A stretch of 44,353 bases of DNA from Sulfurivermis sp040755915. Lineage in GTDB: Bacteria > Pseudomonadota > Gammaproteobacteria > Thiohalomonadales > Thiohalomonadaceae. The notes beneath the pieces are model-generated. The model did not search any database and was not told the DNA's origin. It saw only the letters and a list, made by a program, of their open reading frames with translations. Every line of letters begins with the position of its first letter. Positions within the stretch are counted from its first letter, which is position 1. Made by a program: the position numbers and the translations under genes. Below are positions 16,268 through 24,784 of the stretch, one piece after another. Location of the stretch: contig JBFLWM010000040.1 of assembly GCA_040755915.1 (NCBI GenBank), positions 1 through 44,353 on the forward strand, written 5' to 3'.

Positions 16268-16347
16268 GCAGAGGGAGCGGGACAGGCGGTGTCACCGGTC
16301 CCGCAGCGGCATCTTTTCAGTGCACACAGAACAAGAAGGGCAAGCAG

Positions 16348-17634
16348 ATGAACGTACTGGTAATCGGCAGCGGCGGGCGTGAACACGCCCTGGCCTGGAA
16401 GGCGGCGCAGTCGCCGCGCGTGAGCAGGGTCTTCGTGGCGCCGGGCAACGCCGGCACTGCACGCGAAGCCAAGCTGGAGAACGTCGCCATCAAGGTGGAG
16501 GACATCCAGGGGCTGGTCGCCTTCGCGCGCGACAACGCTGTCGCCCTCACCATCGTCGGCCCGGAAGTGCCGCTGGTGCTCGGCGTGGTGGACGCCTTTG
16601 CCGCCGCCGGCCTGCGCTGCTTCGGTCCCAGCAAGGCGGCCGCCCAGCTGGAGGGCTCCAAGGCCTTCACCAAGGACTTCCTCGCCCGCCACGGCATTCC
16701 CACCGCCGCCTACGCCAACTTCACCGACATGGAGGCGGCGCTGGCCTATGTGCGCGAACAGGGCGCCCCCATCGTCATCAAGGCCGACGGCCTCGCCGCC
16801 GGCAAGGGCGTCATCGTCGCCATGACCGAGGACGAGGCCGAGGACGCAGTGCGCGACATGCTGGCCGGCAACGCCTTCGGCGAGGCCGGGCATCGCGTGG
16901 TGATCGAGGAGTTCCTGGAAGGCGAAGAGGCCAGTTTCATTGTCATGGTGGACGGCGAGCACATCCTGCCCATGGCCACCAGCCAGGATCACAAGCGTGT
17001 CGGCGACGGCGACACCGGCCCCAACACCGGCGGCATGGGCGCCTACTCCCCGGCCCCGGTGGTCACGCCGGAAGTGCATGCGCGCGTGATGCGCGAGGTG
17101 ATCGAGCCCACCGTGCGCGGCATGGCGGCCGAAGGCCACCCCTATACCGGTTTCCTCTACGCCGGCCTGATGATCACCCCCGACGGCGCGCCCAAGGTCA
17201 TCGAATACAACTGCCGCTTCGGCGACCCGGAGACCCAGCCCATCATGCTGCGCCTCAAGTCCGAACTGGTGGGGCTGTGCGAGGCGGCACTCGACCGCCG
17301 CCTGCACGAAGTCAGCGCCGAGTGGGACAGCCGCGCCGCGGTGGGCGTGGTGCTGGCCGCCGGCGGCTATCCGGGCGACTACCGCAAGGGCGATGTCATC
17401 TCCGGCCTGGACGAGGCCACGGCCCCGGATGCCAAGGTGTTCCATGCCGGCACCGCCGGCAAGGACGGCCAGGTGGTCACCGCCGGCGGCCGCGTACTGT
17501 GCGCCACCGCCCTGGGCACCACGGTCAGTGAGGCCCAGGCCCGCGCCTACGCCCTCGCCGGCAAGATCGGCTGGGACGGCCTGTTCTACCGCCGGGACAT
17601 CGCCTGGCGCGCCATCCAGCGTGAAGGGGGCTGA
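16348..17634 (+). CDS. purD: Phosphoribosylamine-glycine ligase
   Basis: PurD joins glycine to phosphoribosylamine using ATP, the second step of purine synthesis. The 428-residue length is normal. Blocks include MNVLVIGSGGREHALAWK (N-terminal domain), PSKAAAQLEGSKAFTKDF, the ATP-grasp loop IVIKADGLAAGKGVIVA, SQDHKRVGDGDTGPNTGGMGAYSPAP and EYNCRFGDPETQPIM (metal ligands). AAGGGCAAGCAG precedes the ATG. The stop lies inside the start region of the FmdE-like gene, so the two are tightly linked. Confidence 0.98.
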   Translation: MNVLVIGSGGREHALAWKAAQSPRVSRVFVAPGNAGTAREAKLENVAIKVEDIQGLVAFARDNAVALTIVGPEVPLVLGVVDAFAAAGLRCFGPSKAAAQLEGSKAFTKDFLARHGIPTAAYANFTDMEAALAYVREQGAPIVIKADGLAAGKGVIVAMTEDEAEDAVRDMLAGNAFGEAGHRVVIEEFLEGEEASFIVMVDGEHILPMATSQDHKRVGDGDTGPNTGGMGAYSPAPVVTPEVHARVMREVIEPTVRGMAAEGHPYTGFLYAGLMITPDGAPKVIEYNCRFGDPETQPIMLRLKSELVGLCEAALDRRLHEVSAEWDSRAAVGVVLAAGGYPGDYRKGDVISGLDEATAPDAKVFHAGTAGKDGQVVTAGGRVLCATALGTTVSEAQARAYALAGKIGWDGLFYRRDIAWRAIQREGG

Positions 17635-17638
17635 CGCG

Positions 17639-18229
17639 GTGTTCCCCGCCAGCCCGGCACTGACCCTCCACGACCCGCTGGGTGAACTGCTGGGGGCCGG
17701 CGACGGGCGCTACCGCTACACCTTCGACGATGCGGTGAAACTGGCCGGCCACGCCTGCCCCACGGTGGCCGGCGGCTTCCTGCTGGTGCTGGGGGCGGTA
17801 CAGCGGCTGTACGACAGCGGCGAAGTTCCGCAGCGCGGTGGCCTGCGCGTCACCGTGCACGCCGCCGTCGACCAGGGCGCCACCGGGCCGCTCAGCCAGA
17901 TCCTCACCCTGCTCACGGGCGCCGCCGCCGACAACGGCTTTCACGGCCTGGCCGGCAGGCAGGTGCGTCACGGCCTGTTGCGCTTCGTCCCCGACGCAGC
18001 GGCCGGCCCGCTGCGCTGCACCTTCGAACGCGCCGACAACGGCCGGCGGGTCACCCTGGCCTATGACCCGTCCGCCATCCCTCCGGCCGCAGGCATGACG
18101 GCGGACATGCAGGCAGTGCTCGCCGGCCACGCCGATGCCGCCACCACACAGCGCTTCCGCAGTGCCTGGCGTGACCGCGTCGAGCGCCTGCTGGCCGACG
18201 GCGGTCGGCTCACGGTCACCGAGGCCTAG
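17639..18229 (+). CDS. FmdE-like (formylmethanofuran dehydrogenase subunit E family) protein
   Basis: The GTG at 17639 is preceded by AAGGGGG eight bases upstream and lies 5 bases after the purD stop, so this is the preferred start (196 residues). An alternative GTG at 17621 would overlap purD. The region YTFDDAVKLAGHACPTVAGGF (Cys40) and the following HAAVDQGATGPLSQIL resemble the FmdE Pfam family. That family was named from methanogen molybdenum formylmethanofuran dehydrogenase operons but is widespread in bacteria without that enzyme. No signal peptide or membrane helix is visible. Position between purD and phosphoribulokinase gives no clear function. The family call is moderate; the biochemical role is unknown. 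Confidence 0.7.
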   Translation: MFPASPALTLHDPLGELLGAGDGRYRYTFDDAVKLAGHACPTVAGGFLLVLGAVQRLYDSGEVPQRGGLRVTVHAAVDQGATGPLSQILTLLTGAAADNGFHGLAGRQVRHGLLRFVPDAAAGPLRCTFERADNGRRVTLAYDPSAIPPAAGMTADMQAVLAGHADAATTQRFRSAWRDRVERLLADGGRLTVTEA

Positions 18230-18262
18230 CCGGGTGTCTGGCCTTTACCCCCGGTATTTGCG

Positions 18263-18268
18263 TATCAT
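18263..18268 (+). promoter_or_regulatory. Candidate -10 element before phosphoribulokinase
   Basis: TATCAT lies about 100 bases before the prk start, followed by an A/T-rich leader (aaactaaagctttattttttc). The ribosome-binding site AAGGAG at 18355-18360 is strong and decides the ATG at 18369 over the out-of-frame ATG at 18364. No good -35 is visible. Confidence 0.3.
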
Positions 18269-18368
18269 GCCAGGACCTGTGCGCGCGAAATCGCCCCGAC
18301 AGCGGCAAAACGAATTCAACGAACACAAAACTAAAGCTTTATTTTTTCTTTCTTAAGGAGCACATGAA

Positions 18369-19289
18369 ATGTCCGAGAAGCATCCAGTGATCGCGGTCAC
18401 CGGTTCCTCCGGTGCCGGTACGACCACGGTCAAGAACGCCTTCGAACACATCTTCCACCGCGAAAGCATCAAGCCGCTGGTGGTGGAAGGCGATTCGTTC
18501 CACCGCTACGACCGCGCCTCCATGAAGAAGGCCCTGGAAGAGTTCGCCAAGAAGGGCAAGAACCTGTCCCACTTCGGCCCCGACGCCAACCACTTCGACC
18601 TGCTGGCCGAGACCTTCGCCACCTACAGCCGCACCGGCAAGTGCAAGCGCCGCTACTACATCCACAGCGATGCCGAGGCCGTCGAGCACAACGCGCGCCT
18701 GAACGCCAACTACAAGGCCGGTGAATTCACGCCGTGGGAAACCATCAGCGACAAGACCGACCTGCTGTTCTACGAAGGGCTGCACGGCGGCGTGGTGGAC
18801 GGCAAGATCGACGTCGCCGCGCAAACCGATCTGCTGATCGGCGTGGTGCCCATCGTCAACCTGGAATGGATCCAGAAAATCTTCCGCGACAACGCCCAGC
18901 GCGGCTACTCCGCCGAGGCCATCGTCGACACCATCCTGCGCCGCATGCCGGACTACGTGAACTACATCACCCCGCAGTTCTCCCGTACCGACATCAACTT
19001 CCAGCGCGTGCCGACCGTCGACACCTCCAATCCGTTCATTGCCCGCGACATCCCGACCCCGGATGAAAGCTTTGTGGTCATTCGTTTCCGCGACCCGGCG
19101 AAGTTCAACGTAGACTTCCCCTACCTGCTGAACATGATCCCCAACTCCTTCATGTCGCGCCGCAACTCCATCGTGGTGCCCGGCGGCAAGATGGGCTTTG
19201 CCATGGAGCTGATCCTCGCCCCGATCATCCACCGCATGATTGAAGGCAGCCGCAAGGCCAAGAGCAGCAAGGCCAAGGCTGCGAAGTAA
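18369..19289 (+). CDS. prk: Phosphoribulokinase (proteobacterial class I)
   Basis: This enzyme phosphorylates ribulose 5-phosphate to ribulose 1,5-bisphosphate, the CO2 acceptor of RuBisCO, and marks the Calvin cycle. The 306-residue product has the P-loop GSSGAGTTTV at 12-21, VVEGDSFHRYDR (catalytic Asp), the LSHFGPDANHFDLL block, and LFYEGLHGGVVDG (Walker-B-like). The length and the HFGPDANHFD pattern match the octameric proteobacterial class rather than the plant type. The tail is Lys/Ala/Ser rich (SRKAKSSKAKAAK), slightly reminiscent of the adk tail in this window. No RuBisCO gene is in view. It faces the PfkB-family gene across a shared terminator. Confidence 0.98.
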   Translation: MSEKHPVIAVTGSSGAGTTTVKNAFEHIFHRESIKPLVVEGDSFHRYDRASMKKALEEFAKKGKNLSHFGPDANHFDLLAETFATYSRTGKCKRRYYIHSDAEAVEHNARLNANYKAGEFTPWETISDKTDLLFYEGLHGGVVDGKIDVAAQTDLLIGVVPIVNLEWIQKIFRDNAQRGYSAEAIVDTILRRMPDYVNYITPQFSRTDINFQRVPTVDTSNPFIARDIPTPDESFVVIRFRDPAKFNVDFPYLLNMIPNSFMSRRNSIVVPGGKMGFAMELILAPIIHRMIEGSRKAKSSKAKAAK

Positions 19290-19311
19290 TCTGCTCTGAC
19301 TGCTGTAACGA

Positions 19312-19342
19312 GCAAGGCCCGCGCAAGCGGGCCTTGTTCTTT
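19312..19342. terminator. Intrinsic terminator between prk and PfkB-family gene
   Basis: The stem gcaaggcccgc / gcgggccttg with a GCAA loop is followed by TTCTTTG on the plus strand. It serves prk and may also end the convergent minus-strand transcript. Confidence 0.85.
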
Positions 19343-19364
19343 GTGCCGGTATGAATCCTGCGGC

Positions 19365-20297
19365 CTACAGGTGATAGCCGAAGGCCTCGTGGAAGCGGTT
19401 CTTGAACTCGTCGAAGGTGAAGCGGTGGTTCTGCGTGCCGGGGTGCTCGATCTTGATGGCGCCCATCAACGAGGCGACACGGCCGGTGGTTTCCCAGTCC
19501 ATGCCGTTCATCAGGCCGTAGATCAGGCCGGCACGATAGGCATCGCCGCAGCCGGTGGGGTCGTGCAGCTCACGCACCGGCGCGGTGGGTATCTCCAGAC
19601 GACGCGCCTGCGTGTAGATGTGCGAGCCGTGCGCACCCTTGGTGATGATCAGGGCCTCAACACGCTCGGCGATCTCGTGCGGCGACAGGCCGGTGCGCTC
19701 CTCCAGCAACTGCGCCTCGTAGTCGTTCACCGCCACCCAGGTGGCCTGGTCGATAAAACGCTTGAGGTCGTCGCCGTCGAACATCGGCAGGCCCTGGCCC
19801 GGATCAAAGATGAAGGGGATGTTCGCCTCGGCAAATTGCGTGGCGTGCTCGATCATGCCGTCGCGGCCATCGGGCGCGACAATGCCGAGGGTCACGCCCT
19901 TGGCGTCACCGATACGGTTTTCATGGGCGAAGCTCATGGCACCGGGGTGGAACGCGGTGATCTGGTTGGCATCCTGATCGGTGGTGATGAAGGCCTGGGC
20001 GGTGTAGGTGTTGTCCAGCACCTTGATGTGGCGCGTATCGATGCGGCACTGCTCCAGCCAGGCGGCATACGGCTCGAAGTCGCGTCCCACGGTGGCCATC
20101 GGCAAGGGTTTGCCGCCGAGCAGTTTCAGATTGTAGGCGATGTTGCCGGCGCAACCGCCGAATTCGCGGCGCATGTCCGGCACCAGGAAGGAGACATTCA
20201 GGATGTGCACCTGATCGGGCAGGATATGGTTCTTGAAGCGGTCGTGAAACACCATGATGGTGTCGTAGGCGATGGAGCCGCAGATCAGTGCCGACAT
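19365..20297 (-). CDS. PfkB-family carbohydrate/nucleoside kinase
   Basis: The 310-residue ribokinase-fold protein begins MSALICGSIAYDTIMVF. Family signatures are FGGCAGNIAYNLKLLGG (PfkB motif 1) and LHDPTGCGDAYRAGLIYGL (motif 2, containing the catalytic Asp and anion hole, here GCGD instead of the common GAGD). Close relatives in gammaproteobacteria are often annotated as adenosine kinase or generic carbohydrate kinase, so the substrate is uncertain. It is cytosolic. It could share a transcript with dgkA and the gcv genes upstream, but a 109-base gap with an inverted repeat separates them. Confidence 0.88.
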   Translation of the reverse strand: MSALICGSIAYDTIMVFHDRFKNHILPDQVHILNVSFLVPDMRREFGGCAGNIAYNLKLLGGKPLPMATVGRDFEPYAAWLEQCRIDTRHIKVLDNTYTAQAFITTDQDANQITAFHPGAMSFAHENRIGDAKGVTLGIVAPDGRDGMIEHATQFAEANIPFIFDPGQGLPMFDGDDLKRFIDQATWVAVNDYEAQLLEERTGLSPHEIAERVEALIITKGAHGSHIYTQARRLEIPTAPVRELHDPTGCGDAYRAGLIYGLMNGMDWETTGRVASLMGAIKIEHPGTQNHRFTFDEFKNRFHEAFGYHL

Positions 20298-20319
20298 GAA
20301 TTATCCCCTGTTATAAAAA

Positions 20320-20405
20320 ACGAGATACAAGTTGCACGTTACAAGTGGAGGAGCGCAGCAGGTTCATTCCCTTGTATCTTTTCACTTGTATCTTGTGTCT
20401 GACGT
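20320..20405. repeat. Intergenic inverted repeat, GATACAAGTTGC/ACTTGTATC family
   Basis: The left arm at 20320-20347 contains gatacaag and gttacaagtg. The right arm at 20370-20405 contains ccttgtatc, cacttgtatc and ttgtgtctgacgt. Arms are imperfect reverse complements, and the word ACAAG/CTTGT recurs five or more times. It fills the gap between dgkA and the PfkB gene. Confidence 0.7.
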
Positions 20406-20406
20406 T

Positions 20407-20790
20407 CTAAGCCACAAATCGATCGTAGAGCACGAAACCCCACACGGCAGCCACATTCATCAGCGCCATGAATACCGCCGCCGATCCGATGTCCTTGGCG
20501 CGACCGGCCAGGGTATGGTGCTCGACACCGACGCGATCCACCACCGCCTCGATGGCGGAATTGATCAGTTCGACCACCAGCACCAGCAGCAGACTGCCCA
20601 CCAGCAGGGCGCGCTCGACGCCGTTGCCGCCCAGCCACAGTGCCGCCGGCAGCATCACGAGCAGAGCCAGCAGTTCCAGGCGGAAGGCCTCTTCATACTG
20701 TACGGCGGCCTTCAGCCCCTGCACGGAATAGCCGAAGGCCTTGACGACATGGCTGAGCCCCTTGTGATCGGGCTTGTTGATCTCGGCCAT
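20407..20790 (-). CDS. dgkA: Diacylglycerol kinase (prokaryotic DgkA)
   Basis: This small trimeric inner-membrane enzyme phosphorylates diacylglycerol, recycling lipid left from glucan or lipopolysaccharide modification. The 127-residue product has an N-terminal amphipathic region, three transmembrane helices, and the signature ELINSAIEAVVDRVGVEHH followed by AGRAKDIGSAAVF, which contains catalytic and metal-binding Glu/Asp residues. It starts 5 bases after the gcvPB stop, suggesting it is the last gene of the glycine operon transcript. An LtaS-like lipid head-group transferase elsewhere in the window would generate its substrate (inference). Confidence 0.96.
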   Translation of the reverse strand: MAEINKPDHKGLSHVVKAFGYSVQGLKAAVQYEEAFRLELLALLVMLPAALWLGGNGVERALLVGSLLLVLVVELINSAIEAVVDRVGVEHHTLAGRAKDIGSAAVFMALMNVAAVWGFVLYDRFVA

Positions 20791-20795
20791 GGTTC

Positions 20796-22250
20796 TTATG
20801 CCGGTTTCTTCCAGGCCAGATCCAGCTCACGCGCCGCCTTGACGTCGTCGAGACGCTTCACCGGCAGGGTATGCGGCGCGCCGGTGACGACATCCGGAGT
20901 CTGCTGCGCCTCCTCGCGGATCTTCGCCAGCACGTCGACGAAGGCATCCAGCGTCTCCCTGCTCTCGGTCTCGGTGGGCTCGATGAGCAGGCACTCGGGC
21001 ACCAGCAGCGGGAAGTAGGTGGTGGGGGCGTGGAAACCGTAGTCGAGCAGGCGCTTGGCGAAATCGCGTGCGCTGGTGCCCCACTCCCTGGCTTCCTTTT
21101 TCAGCGTGATGATGAATTCGTGGGTGGCACGTCGCTCGGGGAAGGCGGCCTCGAAGCCGGCCTGTTGCAGGCGGGCCATCAGGTAATTGGCATTGAGGGT
21201 GGCGTAGTCGGCCACCCGCTCCATGCCTTCGCGGCCGAGCAGGCGCGCATAGATGTAGGCGCGCAGCAGGATACCGACATTGCCGGCATGGGCCGACAGG
21301 CGGCCGATGGACTGCGGGCAGTCCTTTTCCTCCAGCCAGCGGTATTCGCGGCCGTCGTAGCCCACCATCGGGATGGGCAGGAACGGCAGCAGGCGTTCGC
21401 CCACCACCACCGGGCCGGCACCCGGGCCGCCGCCGCCGTGCGGGGTGGAGAAGGTCTTGTGCAGATTGAGATGCACCACGTCGAAGCCCATGGCGCCCGG
21501 CTTCACCTTGCCAAGGATGGCGTTGAGATTCGCGCCGTCGTAGTACAGCAGGCCGCCGGCCTCATGCACGATCTGCGCGATCTCCTTGATGCGCCGCTCG
21601 AACACGCCGAGGGTGGAAGGATTGGTCAGCATGATGCCGGCGGTCTGCGGCCCCACGGCCGCCTTCAGCGCCGCCAGGTCCACATCGCCATTCTCGTCAG
21701 TGGGTATTTCGCGCGCCTCGTAGCCGCACATCACCGCCGTCGCCGGATTGGTGCCGTGGGCCGCGTCGGGCACCAGTATCTCGCGCCGCGCCGTATCACC
21801 GCGTGCGTCGTGGTAGGCACGGATCATCGCCACGCCGGCGAACTCACCCTGGGCACCGGCCGCCGGCGTGAGCGAACAGCCTTTCATGCCGGTGACATCC
21901 TTCAGTATTTCCTGCAGATCGTACAGGCAGGCCAGCACACCCTGACCGTGGGTCGCCACCGGCGCCTGCGGATGGCGCGCCAGGAAACCCGGCAACGAAG
22001 CCAGGGTGTGGCAGCCGCGCGGGTTGTACTTCATGGTGCAGGAACCCAGCGGATAGAACTGCGTGTCGATGGAAAAATTCTTCTGCGACAGGCGCGTGTA
22101 GTGACGCACCGCCTCCAGCTCGGACACCTCCGGCAGCAACGGCCGGTCCTTGCGGCGGAACCGATCAGGAATGCCGTCATAGGCCGGCTGCGCGCCGGGA
22201 TTCTGCGCCGCATTGACGCGGCCGCTGCGGGAGTGTTCAAAGATCAGCAT
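20796..22250 (-). CDS. gcvPB: Glycine dehydrogenase (decarboxylating) subunit 2
   Basis: This is the PLP-binding half of the split P protein of the glycine cleavage system. It decarboxylates glycine and passes the aminomethyl group to lipoyl-GcvH. The 484-residue product shows HYTRLSQKNFSIDTQFYPLGSCTMKYNPR near the N-terminus, and LNLHKTFSTPHGGGGPGAGP with the PLP Lys at 265. The split PA/PB form differs from the single-chain GcvP of E. coli. Unusually, tpx lies between this gene and gcvPA. Confidence 0.97.
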   Translation of the reverse strand: MLIFEHSRSGRVNAAQNPGAQPAYDGIPDRFRRKDRPLLPEVSELEAVRHYTRLSQKNFSIDTQFYPLGSCTMKYNPRGCHTLASLPGFLARHPQAPVATHGQGVLACLYDLQEILKDVTGMKGCSLTPAAGAQGEFAGVAMIRAYHDARGDTARREILVPDAAHGTNPATAVMCGYEAREIPTDENGDVDLAALKAAVGPQTAGIMLTNPSTLGVFERRIKEIAQIVHEAGGLLYYDGANLNAILGKVKPGAMGFDVVHLNLHKTFSTPHGGGGPGAGPVVVGERLLPFLPIPMVGYDGREYRWLEEKDCPQSIGRLSAHAGNVGILLRAYIYARLLGREGMERVADYATLNANYLMARLQQAGFEAAFPERRATHEFIITLKKEAREWGTSARDFAKRLLDYGFHAPTTYFPLLVPECLLIEPTETESRETLDAFVDVLAKIREEAQQTPDVVTGAPHTLPVKRLDDVKAARELDLAWKKPA

Positions 22251-22283
22251 GTCGGTGATCGCCTGTGGGTTAACCGTATCGGG

Positions 22284-22784
22284 TTACAGGGCTGCCAGGG
22301 CCTTGTCGTAATCGGGTTCCTGCACGATCTCGGGCACCAGTTCGGTGTACAGCACCTTGTCGTTCTCATCCAGCACCACCACGGCACGGGCGCAGATGCC
22401 GGCCAGCGGGCCGTCCTGGATCAGCACGCCATAGTCCTTGGCGAAATTCTTGTCGCGCATCATGGCCAGGCTGATCACGTTGTCCAGGTGTTCGCCGGTG
22501 CAGAAGCGCGATTGCGCAAAGGGCAGATCGGCGGAAACGATCAATACCACCACCTTGTCGCCCAGCTTCTTCGCCGCCTCGTTGAACTTGCGCGTGGAGG
22601 TGGCGCAGACACCGGTGTCCAGGCTCGGCACGATGTTGAGCAGTTTCTTCCTGCCCTTGAAATCGGCCAGCGTGACATCGCTCAGATCAGCGCGGGTCAG
22701 TTTGAAGGCCGGCGCCTGGCTGCCGACGGCGGGCAGTGCGCCATTGGTGGTGATGGGGTTGCCGCTCAGGGTGATAGTGGCCAT
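22284..22784 (-). CDS. tpx: Thiol peroxidase
   Basis: Tpx is an atypical two-cysteine peroxiredoxin that reduces hydrogen peroxide and alkyl peroxides with thioredoxin. The start at 22784 has AGGAGA eight bases upstream and gives 166 residues (MATITLSGNPITTNG); the longer open frame upstream overlaps gcvPA and is not used. Peroxidatic Cys60 (PSLDTGVCATSTRKFN) and resolving Cys95 (SRFCTGEHL) are both present at the usual spacing. It is embedded between gcvPA (52 bases upstream) and gcvPB (33 bases downstream), all on one strand, so it is probably expressed with glycine cleavage. Confidence 0.97.
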   Translation of the reverse strand: MATITLSGNPITTNGALPAVGSQAPAFKLTRADLSDVTLADFKGRKKLLNIVPSLDTGVCATSTRKFNEAAKKLGDKVVVLIVSADLPFAQSRFCTGEHLDNVISLAMMRDKNFAKDYGVLIQDGPLAGICARAVVVLDENDKVLYTELVPEIVQEPDYDKALAAL

Positions 22785-22836
22785 GGTGTGCCTCTCCTGT
22801 GGTTGTCGGGTCGGAATCCGAAGTGTAGCCAATGAC

Positions 22837-24246
22837 TCAGATGGTGCCTTCCTTCGGCCGCAGTTTGGTGCAGATCGGACCGTCCTTGCGCCGCGACAGG
22901 ATACGCTCCAGGTGCTGGGCGTAGCGCTCGATGTCCTCCGTCGTGCGCGTCTCGGTAGCGCACACCAGAATGGCGTTGCCCAGTTCCGGATAGTCGGCGG
23001 ACAGATCGTAGCCACCGAGGATATCCTGCACCGCCAGCGCGCGCAGCACCTCGGCCACCGGCTGGTTGATGCGCAGTACCACCTCGTGGAAATAGGGCGA
23101 GCAAAACACCTGCTCGACGCAGTCGATCTGCGTCAACCGCTCCACCAGGGCGCGGGTGTTGGCATGGCAGGCGTGGGCCACGCGCGCCAGACCCTCGGCG
23201 CCTACCAGCGCCATGTAGAGGGTGGCGGCGGTGACCATCAGCCCCTGGTTGGAGCAGATGTTGGAGGTGGCCTTGGCGCGGCGGATGTGCTGTTCGCGTG
23301 CCTGCAGGGTCAGCGTGTAACCGACACGGCCGTCGAGATCGACGGTGCGGCCGATGATGCGGCCGGGCATCTGGCGCACATGTTCCTGCTTGCAGGTGAT
23401 GAAGCCGAAATACGGACCGCCGGACGACAGCGGCGCGCCCAGCGGCTGGCCCTCGCCCACGGCGATGTCGGCGCCCTTGCCGCCCCACTGTCCCGGCGGC
23501 GTAAGCACCGCCATGGCCGTCGGGTTCACCAGGCCGATGGCCAGCGCGTTGTTGGCATGGGCCCAGTCGGTCAGCGCATCCACCTCTTCCAGCACGCCGA
23601 AGAAGTTGGGCTGCGGGATCACCAGCGCGGCATAGTCCTCGCCGGCGTAGCGCTTGAGATATTCCGGCTCGATATTGCCGCTGCCGGAGTAATCCAGCTC
23701 CACCAGTTCGATGCCCTGGTTCCGCACGATGGCCTGCACCACCTTGCGGTAGATGGGGTGCACCGTGGCCGGCATCAGCACGCGCTTGCTCTTCGATTTG
23801 CGGTTGGCGCGCACCGCCATCAGCACCGCCTCGGCCAGCCCCGATGCGCCGTCATAGAGCGAGGCGTTGGAGGCATCCATGCCGGTCAGGCTGGCGATCA
23901 TCGTCTGGTATTCGTACAACACCTGCAGCGTGCCCTGGCTCGCCTCCGCCTGGTAGGGCGTATAGGCCGAGTAGAATTCGCCGCGACCGGCGATCTCCCA
24001 CACCGCCGCCGGGATGTGATGTTCGTAGGCACCGGCGCCGATGAAACACACCGGCATGCCGTCCTGCGCCGCACGCTGATGCATCAGGCGGGCGACCGCC
24101 ATCTCGCTCATGCCGGGCGGCACATTGGGCAGCCCCTTGGCCAGCAACTCGGCCGGAATCTCGTCGAACAACGCCTCGATGCTGTCGGCGCCGATGGCCG
24201 CCAGCATGGCCTGCACATCATCTTCGGTATGCGGAATGAACGGCAT
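22837..24246 (-). CDS. gcvPA: Glycine dehydrogenase (decarboxylating) subunit 1
   Basis: This is the partner of gcvPB in the split P protein. The 469-residue product starts MPFIPHTEDDVQAMLAAIG and shows FIGAGAYEHHIPAAVWEIAGRGEFYSAYTPYQAEASQG split over adjacent blocks, YDGASGLAEAVLMA, and GEGQPLGAPLSSGGPYFGF. These are typical of the N-terminal half-homologue that lacks the PLP Lys. It lies downstream of gcvH across a 107-base gap holding an inverted repeat, then tpx and gcvPB follow. Confidence 0.97.
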   Translation of the reverse strand: MPFIPHTEDDVQAMLAAIGADSIEALFDEIPAELLAKGLPNVPPGMSEMAVARLMHQRAAQDGMPVCFIGAGAYEHHIPAAVWEIAGRGEFYSAYTPYQAEASQGTLQVLYEYQTMIASLTGMDASNASLYDGASGLAEAVLMAVRANRKSKSKRVLMPATVHPIYRKVVQAIVRNQGIELVELDYSGSGNIEPEYLKRYAGEDYAALVIPQPNFFGVLEEVDALTDWAHANNALAIGLVNPTAMAVLTPPGQWGGKGADIAVGEGQPLGAPLSSGGPYFGFITCKQEHVRQMPGRIIGRTVDLDGRVGYTLTLQAREQHIRRAKATSNICSNQGLMVTAATLYMALVGAEGLARVAHACHANTRALVERLTQIDCVEQVFCSPYFHEVVLRINQPVAEVLRALAVQDILGGYDLSADYPELGNAILVCATETRTTEDIERYAQHLERILSRRKDGPICTKLRPKEGTI

Positions 24247-24262
24247 AATCTTGCTCTCGTGC

Positions 24263-24341
24263 GTAGGATGGGCAAAGGAGCGGCAGCGACGTGCCCACCA
24301 TCACCGCTCATGGTGGGCACGCTACGCTTTGCCCACCCTAC
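24263..24341. repeat. Intergenic inverted repeat, GTAGGGTGGGCAAAGC/GTGCCCACC family
   Basis: The left half (gtaggatgggcaaag ... cgtgcccacca) and right half (tggtgggcacg ... ctttgcccaccctac) are reverse complements with small differences. They form a cruciform-capable element of about 79 bases between gcvH and gcvPA. Elements with these exact words are, from memory, scattered through many beta- and gammaproteobacterial genomes. If co-transcribed, it places a long hairpin inside the gcv mRNA. Confidence 0.85.
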
Positions 24342-24353
24342 ATTTCCGTAAAA

Positions 24354-24749
24354 TCAGTGGCTGTCTTCCGCCACCACCGCCGCATAGCCGGCGGCATCGA
24401 GCAGGCCGGCCAGGTCGGCCGCATTGGCCGGCTTCATCCGGAACAGCCAGCCGTCGCCGTACGGGTCCTTGTTCACCAGCTCCGGGCTGTCGGTGACGTC
24501 GTCGTTGACGGCGGTGATCTCGCCGGCCAGCGGGGCGTATACGTCGGAGGCGGCCTTCACCGACTCCACCACAGCGCAGTCCTGGTCGGACTTCAGGCTG
24601 CGGCCCACCTCGGGCAGCTCGACGAACACCATGTCGCCCAGCAGATCCTGGGCATGCTCGGTGATGCCGATGGTAACGGTGCCGTCGCTCTCCGCGCGCA
24701 CCCACTCATGGGTCTTGGTGTACTTCAGTTCGGCCGGAACGTTGCTCAT
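24354..24749 (-). CDS. gcvH: Glycine cleavage system H protein
   Basis: GcvH is the lipoyl-bearing shuttle between the P, T and L proteins. The start at 24749 follows AGGAGACA and gives 131 residues (MSNVPAELKYTKTHEWV). The lipoylation site is K65 in VVESVKAASDVYAP. The C-terminal part (PYGDGWLFRMKP) is also typical. It lies 35 bases downstream of gcvT. The lipoyl synthase needed to modify K65 is encoded two genes upstream in the same run. Confidence 0.98.
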   Translation of the reverse strand: MSNVPAELKYTKTHEWVRAESDGTVTIGITEHAQDLLGDMVFVELPEVGRSLKSDQDCAVVESVKAASDVYAPLAGEITAVNDDVTDSPELVNKDPYGDGWLFRMKPANAADLAGLLDAAGYAAVVAEDSH

Positions 24750-24784
24750 TGTTGTCTCCTCGGTCTCAAATTCGGTTATGCCAT

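Noticed and set aside
20871..22835. 654-codon plus-strand frame over gcvPB and tpx
   Set aside because: It is antisense to two intact, well-conserved genes and spans their intergenic gap without any expression signals.
22785..23015. N-terminal extension of tpx
   Set aside because: The extra 77 codons overlap gcvPA in another frame, while the internal ATG at 22784 has a ribosome-binding site and the conserved Tpx N-terminus.
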